From positions 1 through 50,770 of the forward strand of contig JAISUX010000006.1 in assembly GCA_031271805.1 (NCBI GenBank): a stretch of 50,770 nt of DNA. The letters are read 5' to 3'. Shown piece by piece: positions 1 to 7,376 of this stretch (its first letter is position 1; every line of letters starts with the position of its first letter). This stretch comes from Tannerella sp. Its GTDB lineage: Bacteria; Bacteroidota; Bacteroidia; Bacteroidales; Tannerellaceae. The notes beneath the pieces are model-generated. The model saw only the letters and a list, made by a program, of their open reading frames with translations. It did no database searches and was not told the DNA's origin. Position numbers and translations under genes: made by a program.

Positions 1-98
1 CCCTGAATGGGATTTTCCTTTTCCTCATCGCAGCACGTCAAGGACATACTCGCAATGAAAATTCCTGCAATAAAAAGTTTGCTTTTCCAGTATTTCAT
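1..98 (-). CDS. N-terminus of a surface lipoprotein (partial)
   Basis: Reading the minus strand from the ATG at 98 gives a typical lipoprotein signal: a short n-region with lysines (MKYWKSKLF), a hydrophobic core, and a Cys pair after SLT, followed at once by acidic residues DEEKEN. Acidic residues right after the lipidated Cys resemble the lipoprotein export signal that sends Bacteroidota lipoproteins to the cell surface. The rest of the gene lies outside the window, so its function cannot be told. An in-frame ATG at 131 would add 11 hydrophobic residues; the start at 98 gives the better signal peptide. A good promoter lies at 161-191, giving a leader of about 55 nt. What is seen is the signal and promoter; surface display is inferred. 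Confidence 0.72.
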   Translation of the reverse strand, partial: MKYWKSKLFIAGIFIASMSLTCCDEEKENPIQ

Positions 99-160
99 AT
101 AGTATAAAATGTTAAAAAAATATGCAATCATGTTGGTTTGTCTTTCATAAAACAACGCCG

Positions 161-191
161 CAAAGATAAATATCTTATTTGAATAAAACAA
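161..191 (-). promoter_or_regulatory. Promoter of the lipoprotein gene
   Basis: On the minus strand TTG (191-189), a 20-nt spacer and TATCTTTG (168-161) match the Bacteroidota primary-sigma promoter. The likely start site is near 154. Confidence 0.7.
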
Positions 192-229
192 GAAAAAAGC
201 AATTTTTTTCTAATATACATGTCAGGGCT

Positions 230-261
230 TAAAAAATCCGACAGTTTCACAACTGCCGGAT
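230..261 (-). terminator. Rho-independent terminator of the T9SS remnant
   Basis: On the minus strand an 11-bp stem (251-261 with 236-246, one G-U pair) and a 4-nt loop are followed by a run of six T. It lies about 85 nt after the stop of the gene fragment ending at 346. Confidence 0.8.
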
Positions 262-311
262 CTTGACCTCTAAAAATGTATAAAATAAAAACTTTGTATA
301 ATATAATAAAA

Positions 312-353
312 TTATATCTAAACTCTAAACTCTTAAATCTAAAATCTAAAATC
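312..353 (-). repeat. Heptamer tandem repeat, locus 1 (six units)
   Basis: Six consecutive 7-bp units read on the minus strand as variants of GATTTTA. The first 20 bases, GATTTTAGATTTTAGATTTA, are identical to those at the loci near 29650, 45920 and 47550. The TAG stop of the upstream gene fragment (348-346) is made by the repeat, and the array sits between that stop and the terminator. Confidence 0.85.
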
Positions 354-1020
354 CCACTACAACTTTGACGCTTTCGTTCCCACATCGCACAAAATAAAGC
401 CCACGTTCAAGACCTGTAAATTCTGCAAATCCTGTAATTCTGTCAATATCGGAAGACGTCCGCAACAATCGTCCCAGCACATTAAACACCTCGACCTTTT
501 CGCCCGCCGAAGCCCCACGAACCGAGATAACCCCCGGCGCACTACTCCATGCAAAGAAGGATTCATCGGGTGCAATCGCCTCATTACCCACCGGCGCGGT
601 ACGGAACTCAAGCGTAAACCTGTCGGTTATCTCGCCGCTACGCGATGAGAAATAATAGACGCCACCGCTGTTGAGTTTAAATTCCTTGTTAGCGAGATGG
701 TCAACGAGCCAGACAGCAATATCGCCACACCCGCGCTGTTCGGATGATTTGAGCATAAATTCACCTGCGTATGCCGCCCAGAAGACGATCGGGATTACGT
801 CGCCGATTTTGATAGCCGGTCGGCCGTCTATACATAGTTCCCTTTCTTTGGTTTTGCCTGTTGATAATAAGTCGGTTGCTTTGGTGTAGATCCGTATCCT
901 GTCGCCGCCGTCGGTCATTTTTTCGCAGTCGAAGTCGTCAAAATCCGGTTTGGCATTCTTGGTGGCGTAAATCCAAACTAAAATTGACCAAATAAGTTCG
1001 ACGACGTTAAATAAATACAA
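346..1020 (-). pseudogene. C-terminal remnant of a T9SS-secreted protein
   Basis: The frame codes for about 220 residues. The last 75 or so look like a type A T9SS sorting domain (Por_Secre_tail): VEVFNVLGRLL, then GLERGLYFVRCG and SVKVVV. Just before it is the common linker pattern of a DRFTLEF strand followed by APVG. There is no signal peptide and no ATG: the frame opens with TTG at 1020 and a stop lies just upstream, so the N-terminal part of a larger exported protein is missing. The last two residues, GF, come from the heptamer repeat. A terminator follows at 230-261. It is most likely a decayed gene; a frameshift relative to lost upstream sequence is the alternative. It implies that the genome encodes, or once encoded, a T9SS. 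Confidence 0.7.
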
Positions 1021-1053
1021 AAGCGGCGCAAAAACACATAAATTTTCTAAAAG

Positions 1054-1068
1054 GATATTTTAAATATC
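1054..1068. promoter_or_regulatory. 15-bp palindrome upstream of the Cys-rich gene
   Basis: GATATTT, one base, AAATATC: a perfect 7-bp inverted repeat about 73 bp before the start at 1141. It could be an operator, but such AT-rich palindromes also arise by chance. Confidence 0.3.
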
Positions 1069-1140
1069 ATAGAAAATGTGTTTCTTTGAAGCCTCAAAAA
1101 GTAATTTTTCAACAAGTAATAATTATAAAACAAACAAGCT

Positions 1141-1407
1141 ATGAGAAAAGTAATTTTAGGATTGGCCGTTATGGCTATGATGAGTTTAGCTGTTGGCGCT
1201 TATGCAAAGGATGATAAGACCAAGAAAGAAGCTCCCAAAACGGAGCAGAAGGCAGCAGCGTGTTGCTCAATGAAGGCAGAGAATAAGGACGGAGAAGCTA
1301 AGGCTTGCTGCGCCGCGAAAAAAGAAGGCGAAGCCAAGGCCTGCAGCGGCAAAGAAGTTGCAAAGCCGTGCTGTGCAACAAAAAGCGCCGATAAAGAAAA
1401 GAAATAA
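1141..1407 (+). CDS. Small exported Cys- and Lys-rich protein
   Basis: This 88-residue protein has a clear signal peptide (MRKVILGLAV to AYA). The mature part of roughly 65 residues is very rich in Lys, Ala and Glu and carries seven cysteines, six of them in three adjacent pairs: AACCSM, KACCAA, KACSGK and KPCCAT. The regular spacing of about 12-16 residues suggests internal duplication and metal or redox binding in the periplasm, but no known family was recognised. The gene ends 3 nt before the ROK kinase gene, so the two are probably co-transcribed. No good TAnnTTTG promoter is visible; TTTCTTTG at 1081-1088 is the nearest match. Confidence 0.75.
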   Translation: MRKVILGLAVMAMMSLAVGAYAKDDKTKKEAPKTEQKAAACCSMKAENKDGEAKACCAAKKEGEAKACSGKEVAKPCCATKSADKEKK

Positions 1408-1410
1408 GTC

Positions 1411-2376
1411 ATGGAGAATCCTTATGTTATTGGAATAGACATCGGCGGAACAAATTCGGTTTTCGGCGTTGTCGATGCACGTGGCACAATCTTGCACAAA
1501 GGCTCGATTAAAACAGGCACCCACGAGGATGTCAACGAGTATATCGCCCTCCTCGCTGCGGCGTTGAAGGAAATAATCAACAAGGCCGGCGGCCCTGGCA
1601 ATATCAAAGGCATCGGCGTTGGCGCTCCGAACGGCAACTACTTCAACGGTTGCATAGAGTTCGCGCCCAACCTCCCTTGGAAAGGCAAAGTACCGCTCGC
1701 ACAGCTCATCAGTGACGCCGTGTACGGCATCCCCGTCACCCTCACTAACGACGCCAACGCCGCCGCTATCGGCGAGATGACTTACGGCGCCGCACGCGGG
1801 CTGAAAGACTTCATAGAAATCACGCTCGGCACGGGCGTCGGCAGCGGTATTGTCATAGGCGGCAACCTCGTCTATGGCCATGACGGATTCGCCGGCGAGC
1901 TGGGGCATGTCATCATCCGCCGCGACGGTCGCGTATGCGGCTGCGGACGCAACGGCTGCCTCGAAGCCTACGCATCGGCGACAGGCGTCGCCCGCACAGC
2001 CCGCGAGATACTCGTCAACCGCACCGAGCCAAGCCTCCTGCGCGAGCTTGAACCGGAGAAAATCACCTCGAAAGACGTTTATGACGCCGCCGTCAAAGGC
2101 GACAAGATAGCGCTTGAAATCTTCGAGTTCACCGGCAACATCCTTGGCGAGGCGCTGGCCGATTTCGTAGCCTTTTCCAGCCCCGAAGCAATAATCCTCT
2201 TCGGCGGGCTGATGAAAGCCGGAGACCTGATACTCAACCCCGTACGCCGCTCGATGGAAGAGAATATGCTCAAAGTATTTCAGGGCAAAACGAAAATACT
2301 CGTCTCTCAACTCAAAGAAAGCGACGCCGCTGTACTCGGCGCCAGCGCCCTCGGCTGGGAAGCTAAGGAAAGTTGA
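1411..2376 (+). CDS. ROK-family sugar kinase (glucokinase-like)
   Basis: This 321-residue protein has the ROK layout. The N-terminal phosphate-binding motif GIDIGGTN is at residues 8-15, the sugar site TNDANAAAIGE follows near 110, and the ROK zinc motif has Cys176, Cys178 and Cys183 in CGCGRNGCLE after the GELGHV segment. Members phosphorylate glucose, N-acetylglucosamine or similar hexoses with ATP in the cytoplasm. Length is normal for the family. The start follows the Cys-rich gene by 3 nt, and a terminator lies about 25 nt after the stop. Substrate cannot be read from the sequence; glucokinase is the most common call for this family in Bacteroidales. Confidence 0.9.
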   Translation: MENPYVIGIDIGGTNSVFGVVDARGTILHKGSIKTGTHEDVNEYIALLAAALKEIINKAGGPGNIKGIGVGAPNGNYFNGCIEFAPNLPWKGKVPLAQLISDAVYGIPVTLTNDANAAAIGEMTYGAARGLKDFIEITLGTGVGSGIVIGGNLVYGHDGFAGELGHVIIRRDGRVCGCGRNGCLEAYASATGVARTAREILVNRTEPSLLRELEPEKITSKDVYDAAVKGDKIALEIFEFTGNILGEALADFVAFSSPEAIILFGGLMKAGDLILNPVRRSMEENMLKVFQGKTKILVSQLKESDAAVLGASALGWEAKES

Positions 2377-2401
2377 TTTTTAGATAAACATGTATGAGAA
2401 G

Positions 2402-2436
2402 AAAAGGGGTATCCGCACGTTCGGGTATCCTTTTTT
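2402..2436 (+). terminator. Terminator after the ROK kinase
   Basis: AAAAGG pairs with CCTTTT, and the inner TATCCG pairs with CGGGTA (one G-U pair) with small bulges. A T run follows. It separates the ROK operon from the next promoter. Confidence 0.6.
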
Positions 2437-2457
2437 GATTATTTTAGCACGCGAATT

Positions 2458-2487
2458 TTGAAATACAATCAAATTACATTATCTTTG
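2458..2487 (+). promoter_or_regulatory. Promoter of the TPR-barrel-dsbD-mazG run
   Basis: TTG (2458-2460), a 19-nt spacer and TATCTTTG (2480-2487) match the consensus exactly. Transcription should start near 2494, after the ATG at 2492, which favours the in-frame ATG at 2510 as the real start. Confidence 0.75.
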
Positions 2488-2509
2488 TCGCATGATAACA
2501 AGAAAAATT

Positions 2510-5500
2510 ATGAAGACAGTGAAACGAATCGTTATTCTGCTGAGTCTCGCCGTTATCGTACCGGCGGCGATCGGACAGCGCTCCTACCCAACAGACCGGG
2601 CTGACAGGCTTTTTTCCGAAGCCATGGACTTCTTTGAAGTGAAAAATTACGCCGGATGCGCCGACAAACTCGAGGCCTACAAGCAAACGGCCACGAACCG
2701 CGACCTTATCCAGGAAGCCGACTACATGCTCGCCTTCATCGACTTCGAGGAAGGGAAAAGCAATGCGATCGAAAGGCTCGAACAATTTGTTGCCCGGTAC
2801 CCCGACTCGCGGCATGGCGACGAAGCCTACCTGCTGATCGGCAAAGGATATTTCGAGCGCGAAGACTACCTGAGAGCCGCCGATAACTTCACAAACATAC
2901 GCCTCGCAGCCCTGAGCGACGAGCAAAAAGTCGAATATTTCTATTGCCTCGCATACTCGCAACTCCAAAACGACGACCTCGAACGGGCGCGTGCGAACTT
3001 TGTCAACGTCGGCGAATACAGCGAAAAATACTCGCAGCCCTCCTTCTATTACATTGCCTACATCGACTACGCAACCGGCAAATACGACCAGGCCATGAAG
3101 GGCTTTAACCGACTGAAAAATACCCCTGAATACAGGGAAAAATCGAACTACTACATCGCGCAAATCAATTATTTAAAAGACAATTACGACGAGGTGGCCA
3201 AACTCACCGAACGCCTGCTTCGTACTTACCCCGATAGCGAAAACAACACCGAACTCTACCGCATCGCCGGAAATTCGTATTATCAACTCGGCATTCAGGA
3301 CAAGGCGGTCACGATGCTGAAAAAATATATCGCCGCGACGGATCAGCCTACACGCGCCGAGCTTTACCTGCTCGGCATCTGCGAATACGACCTGGGCGAC
3401 TACGCCAACGCGGTCAAATCGCTCTCGCAAACTGTGGGCGACGAGGATGCGCTGACCCAGAATGCCAGCCTTTACCTCGGCCAAAGCTACCTGCAGCTCG
3501 ACGACAAGGCCAACGCACGTCTGGCTTTCGAGAGCGCCGCCTCGATGGACTTCAACGAAAAAATCAAGGAAACGGCGCTCTACAACCACGCCCTGCTGAT
3601 TCACGAGACCTCGTTTACCGGTTTCGGCGAATCGGTCAAGGTGTTCGAGACCTTCCTCAACGAGTTTCCCAACTCGCAATACTCGGATAAGGTCAACGAC
3701 TATCTCGTCGAGGTCTATCTCACCTCAAAAAACTATGAGGCCGCCCTCGAATCCATAAATAAAATCAGAAAACCGAGCACAAAAATCCTCGAAGCGAAAC
3801 AAAATATCCTCTTTCAGCTCGGCAACCAGGCCTTCATGAATAATAGGATGAAAGAGGCCGTAGAATACTTCAACAAAGCTATCGACTTCGGCAACTATGA
3901 CGCCGACGTGAGGGCGAACTCCTACTTTTGGCGCGGGGAATCATACTATCGGCTGGAACGCTATGCCGACGCGATCGCGGATTTCACGTCCTACCAGAAT
4001 GCCGCCCGCCAACGATCGACAAGCGATGCCTACGCCCTTGTGTACTACAACATCGGATACTGCTACTTCAAACGCCAGGATTTCGACCAGGCGCTCGTCT
4101 CACTCCGGCGCTATGTGTCACTGGAGAATAACCAGGACGAGAAATCGTATGCCGACGCTTTCAATCGTATCGGCGACTGCCTTTTCTACAACCGCCGGTT
4201 CGCTGAAGCCGAAGAAAATTACACGCGGGCAATCACCCTGCAACCTTCGTCGGCCGATTACGCGATCTATCAAAAAGGCTTTACGCTCGGCCTCCAGAAA
4301 GATTACTACGGGAAAATCCGCATGATGGACCGTATAATCAACGAATTTCCGACGTCGCAATATGTCGATGAAGCCCTGTTCGAGAGAGGCCGCTCGTATG
4401 TCCTGCTCGACAAGCTCGGCGATGCGGCTACGTCGTTTAAAACCCTCATGGACAAATATCCGCAAAGCAGCCTTGCCCCAAAAGCAGGCGTTCAACTTGG
4501 CTTACTATATTACAATGATAATCAGCTGAATAGCTCTATAGCTGCATATAAACGAGTGATTGAAAGATATCCCGGCAGTGAGGAAGTCAAGGTCGCCGTC
4601 CAGGATCTGAAATCGGTTTATATTGAGATGAACGACATCAGTTCCTACGCCTCGTATGTCAATTCGCTCGGCGACGCTATGCACATCGAAGTCAACGAGC
4701 AGGATTCGCTGACCTACCTCGCCGCCGAGAGGCTGTTCACTAAAGGCGATTTCGACGGCGCCCAACGAGGCCTCGTAAACTACGTCCGCCTGTATCCCGA
4801 AGGGGCTTTCATCTCGAACGCTAACTATTATCTTGCAAAAATAGCCTTCGAGAGGAAAAATTATCAGGAAGCCAAGCGCTTGTTCACGCTCGTTCTCGAG
4901 AGGGGCGACGTAAAGTTTCGTGAGGAATCGCTCGCCCGCAAGGCCGAGATCGAATTTGGCGAAAAAGACTACCTGACAGCGATTAAGACATACCGCGAGT
5001 TGCAAAAAGCGTCCGAACTACGGGAAAATCGTGAGGCCGCAAAACTCGGAATTATGCGTTGCGCACAATATACGGGCAACAACGCCGAAGCGCTCGAAGC
5101 CGCCAATTCCCTGCTGAGCGAAATAGGCCTGACACCCGAAGTCGAGGCCGAAGCACGCTATCTCCGCGCAAAAACATATCTGAAACTGTCGGAAAAAGCT
5201 AAGGCTAAAGACGACTTGACAGCCTTGAGCAAAGACACGCGCACGGAATTTGGCGCCGAGGCGAAGTATCTGCTCGCGCAGTTTTACTATGATAATAAAG
5301 ACGTTACCCGCGCCGAGAACGAACTGCTGAACTTCATTGAGAAAGGGACGCCGCATCAATACTGGCTTGCGCGGGGATTTATACTCCTTTCGGATATCTA
5401 CATCGAAAAGGGCGATACGTTCCAGGCACGTCAGTATCTGACTTCGCTCAAACGTAATTACGGCGGCAAAAACGAAGCGATAGACCGTATGATTGAGCAG

Positions 5501-5530
5501 AGAATGGGGAAAATTAAAGTTAAAAATTAG
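2510..5530 (+). CDS. Exported protein of tandem TPR repeats
   Basis: About 1006 residues: a signal peptide (MKTVKRIVILL to AAIGQ), then TPR-like helical repeats along the whole length, for example the runs around AEENYTRAITLQP and ANYYLAKIAFERKNYQEAKRLF. TPR arrays act as protein-binding scaffolds; this one would lie in the periplasm. A longer frame opens at 2492, but the promoter at 2458-2487 places the start site after that ATG, and the signal peptide begins at 2510. It lies 12 nt before an outer-membrane barrel gene, so the two probably work together in the envelope, perhaps in barrel assembly or anchoring. That role is inferred; no specific family name is claimed. Confidence 0.88.
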   Translation: MKTVKRIVILLSLAVIVPAAIGQRSYPTDRADRLFSEAMDFFEVKNYAGCADKLEAYKQTATNRDLIQEADYMLAFIDFEEGKSNAIERLEQFVARYPDSRHGDEAYLLIGKGYFEREDYLRAADNFTNIRLAALSDEQKVEYFYCLAYSQLQNDDLERARANFVNVGEYSEKYSQPSFYYIAYIDYATGKYDQAMKGFNRLKNTPEYREKSNYYIAQINYLKDNYDEVAKLTERLLRTYPDSENNTELYRIAGNSYYQLGIQDKAVTMLKKYIAATDQPTRAELYLLGICEYDLGDYANAVKSLSQTVGDEDALTQNASLYLGQSYLQLDDKANARLAFESAASMDFNEKIKETALYNHALLIHETSFTGFGESVKVFETFLNEFPNSQYSDKVNDYLVEVYLTSKNYEAALESINKIRKPSTKILEAKQNILFQLGNQAFMNNRMKEAVEYFNKAIDFGNYDADVRANSYFWRGESYYRLERYADAIADFTSYQNAARQRSTSDAYALVYYNIGYCYFKRQDFDQALVSLRRYVSLENNQDEKSYADAFNRIGDCLFYNRRFAEAEENYTRAITLQPSSADYAIYQKGFTLGLQKDYYGKIRMMDRIINEFPTSQYVDEALFERGRSYVLLDKLGDAATSFKTLMDKYPQSSLAPKAGVQLGLLYYNDNQLNSSIAAYKRVIERYPGSEEVKVAVQDLKSVYIEMNDISSYASYVNSLGDAMHIEVNEQDSLTYLAAERLFTKGDFDGAQRGLVNYVRLYPEGAFISNANYYLAKIAFERKNYQEAKRLFTLVLERGDVKFREESLARKAEIEFGEKDYLTAIKTYRELQKASELRENREAAKLGIMRCAQYTGNNAEALEAANSLLSEIGLTPEVEAEARYLRAKTYLKLSEKAKAKDDLTALSKDTRTEFGAEAKYLLAQFYYDNKDVTRAENELLNFIEKGTPHQYWLARGFILLSDIYIEKGDTFQARQYLTSLKRNYGGKNEAIDRMIEQRMGKIKVKN

Positions 5531-5542
5531 AAATTAAATAAT

Positions 5543-7351
5543 ATGCGATACATTTTATTTTTAGTTGTATGCGTTGCAAGTCTCACGGCTACAGCGCAAA
5601 ATAAACAGGAAGAAGAACGCGATCTGAACCGCGAGATGACGCTCGAACGCGAATATGACCCTATTGTCCAGGATGCTGCGAAGGTGAACACCCTGCCTGT
5701 GGTGCGCGAGATGACCGTAACACGCCGTCCGATAGTCTATTCCGACTATGCCGTGCCGCTGTCGCCGGATAAGGAGATGACCGTCTTGCCGCCCAACCAA
5801 CTGCGCACCGACTTCGACTACTCCATGCGTAACGGATACCTGCATTTCGGAGGCGGAATGTTTATGAATCTGACGGGAGATATTGGTTATCACATACTTA
5901 ACACCGACCGCGACAAACTCGGCCTGTGGTTCTCGCACCGCTCAACGAATTGGAATGTGAAACCCTTTGAATACGAATCCTTCTCCGATACGCTCGCCCG
6001 CAAGGCTAAAATCAACGATAATCTCGGAGGACTTGACTATAAGCATACCTCCGACGCTTCTATCTTCAAACTCGGCGGCAAATTCGGCTACTCGACTTTC
6101 AATTACTATGGGACGCCGACAAATTACATCGCATCTTCGGCTTTGGAATCTTTTCCTGCACCGATTGATGCCGATTTTGAGACCAACCAGGTTAATCAGC
6201 TGATAAACGCTTACGCCTCGCTTGCTTCGACGCGCGAGACGTCGCTCGGATATCATGCAGGCGTCGATTTTACTAATTTCAATCAGAAATATGCTCTCGG
6301 CAATAATATCGACGGCATAAAGGAAAATCATTTCAAGATGGATTTCGGGCTGAGTTCGCCGGTTAATGACGGCAAATCGTTCGGCGCAAATATATTGGCA
6401 AACGTATTGACTTACACGGCGCCGGATACTGAGATTAGTCTTGACAGCACGGCATATAACACTCATTTCAACGCGACGTTCAATCCGTATTTTTCGATTG
6501 ACAAATACACCTGGAAGCTCATAGTCGGCCTGAACCTGATGCTCGTATCACAAAACGCCGAGACGAACGTTTATGTTTCCCCGAATATATCCCTTGATGT
6601 GCCTTTTTCCGCCACAAGCGTCTTCTATACAAGCCTCACTGGCCGTATCGAATCTAATTCAATGGCCGAATTGTCACGCATGAACCGCTATTTCAATACT
6701 CTGTTCCCTGCCGACGCCTCTAAAACATGGGCAGACCTGACGCTCGGCATCCGCAGTAGCGCAGCGCCGGGTCTATGGCTCGACATCTTTGGGGGCTACA
6801 AATATACGGAGGCGGAATTGTTTTTCAATCCCTCATCTTATTATTTGTACTCAACAACGAAATTTGGTAATTTTATCATGCCTTATCAACCAGTTTCGCA
6901 ACGTATTCAAGTCGGAGCATCGCTAAAATACGACTATCGGCAGGTAGTCAATTTCTACCTCAAAGGTGTTTACAATCACTATAGCCTTAAGGACAGGGAT
7001 GAAGACTGGAAGTTCCGTTACAGCGGTATGGCGTTGTCGGAGGAAGATCGGACAACGCCTTACGGCAAACCGGCGTTCACGGTTAATGCCGGCATTAGTG
7101 TCCGCCCGGTCAAACCGCTGACTATCAACCTCGACTACGCAATGCTGTCGGGTATGTACGCCCATATCTCAAACGATGATTATGCTATGAAGCCCGTCAA
7201 CGACCTGCGCCTGCAAGCCTCATGGCAATTCACGGATGCTTTCAGCCTATACGCCCGCCTTAACAACCTCCTGTTTCAGAAGCACGAACTCTATTACGGC
7301 TACCATCTGCAACCCTTCTCCGCAATGGCCGGCCTGAATTTGAATTTCTGA
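5543..7351 (+). CDS. Outer-membrane beta-barrel protein
   Basis: This 602-residue protein has a signal peptide (MRYILFLVVCVASLTATAQ), a charged segment (LNREMTLEREYDPIV), and then alternating polar and hydrophobic strands rich in Tyr, Phe and Gly up to a C-terminal Phe (AGLNLNF), as in outer-membrane barrels. It resembles proteins often labelled TonB-dependent receptor in Bacteroidales, but no plug domain or TonB box is evident, so a plain barrel is the safer call. It follows the TPR gene by 12 nt and precedes dsbD by 25 nt, so it is probably in the same transcript. Ligand or partner is unknown. Confidence 0.82.
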   Translation: MRYILFLVVCVASLTATAQNKQEEERDLNREMTLEREYDPIVQDAAKVNTLPVVREMTVTRRPIVYSDYAVPLSPDKEMTVLPPNQLRTDFDYSMRNGYLHFGGGMFMNLTGDIGYHILNTDRDKLGLWFSHRSTNWNVKPFEYESFSDTLARKAKINDNLGGLDYKHTSDASIFKLGGKFGYSTFNYYGTPTNYIASSALESFPAPIDADFETNQVNQLINAYASLASTRETSLGYHAGVDFTNFNQKYALGNNIDGIKENHFKMDFGLSSPVNDGKSFGANILANVLTYTAPDTEISLDSTAYNTHFNATFNPYFSIDKYTWKLIVGLNLMLVSQNAETNVYVSPNISLDVPFSATSVFYTSLTGRIESNSMAELSRMNRYFNTLFPADASKTWADLTLGIRSSAAPGLWLDIFGGYKYTEAELFFNPSSYYLYSTTKFGNFIMPYQPVSQRIQVGASLKYDYRQVVNFYLKGVYNHYSLKDRDEDWKFRYSGMALSEEDRTTPYGKPAFTVNAGISVRPVKPLTINLDYAMLSGMYAHISNDDYAMKPVNDLRLQASWQFTDAFSLYARLNNLLFQKHELYYGYHLQPFSAMAGLNLNF

Positions 7352-7376
7352 AAAAAATACTCAAATTACCGATTTT

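Noticed and set aside
312-353. Heptamer arrays as a CRISPR array
   Set aside because: The units are contiguous 7-mers without spacers, and no cas gene is near.
1267-2310. 347-residue ORF antisense to the ROK kinase and Cys-rich gene
   Set aside because: It lies opposite two clear genes, has biased composition typical of a shadow frame, and shows no motif or signal.
2492-2509. Upstream ATG of the TPR gene
   Set aside because: It lies 4 nt after the -7 element, before the expected transcript start, and spoils the signal peptide.
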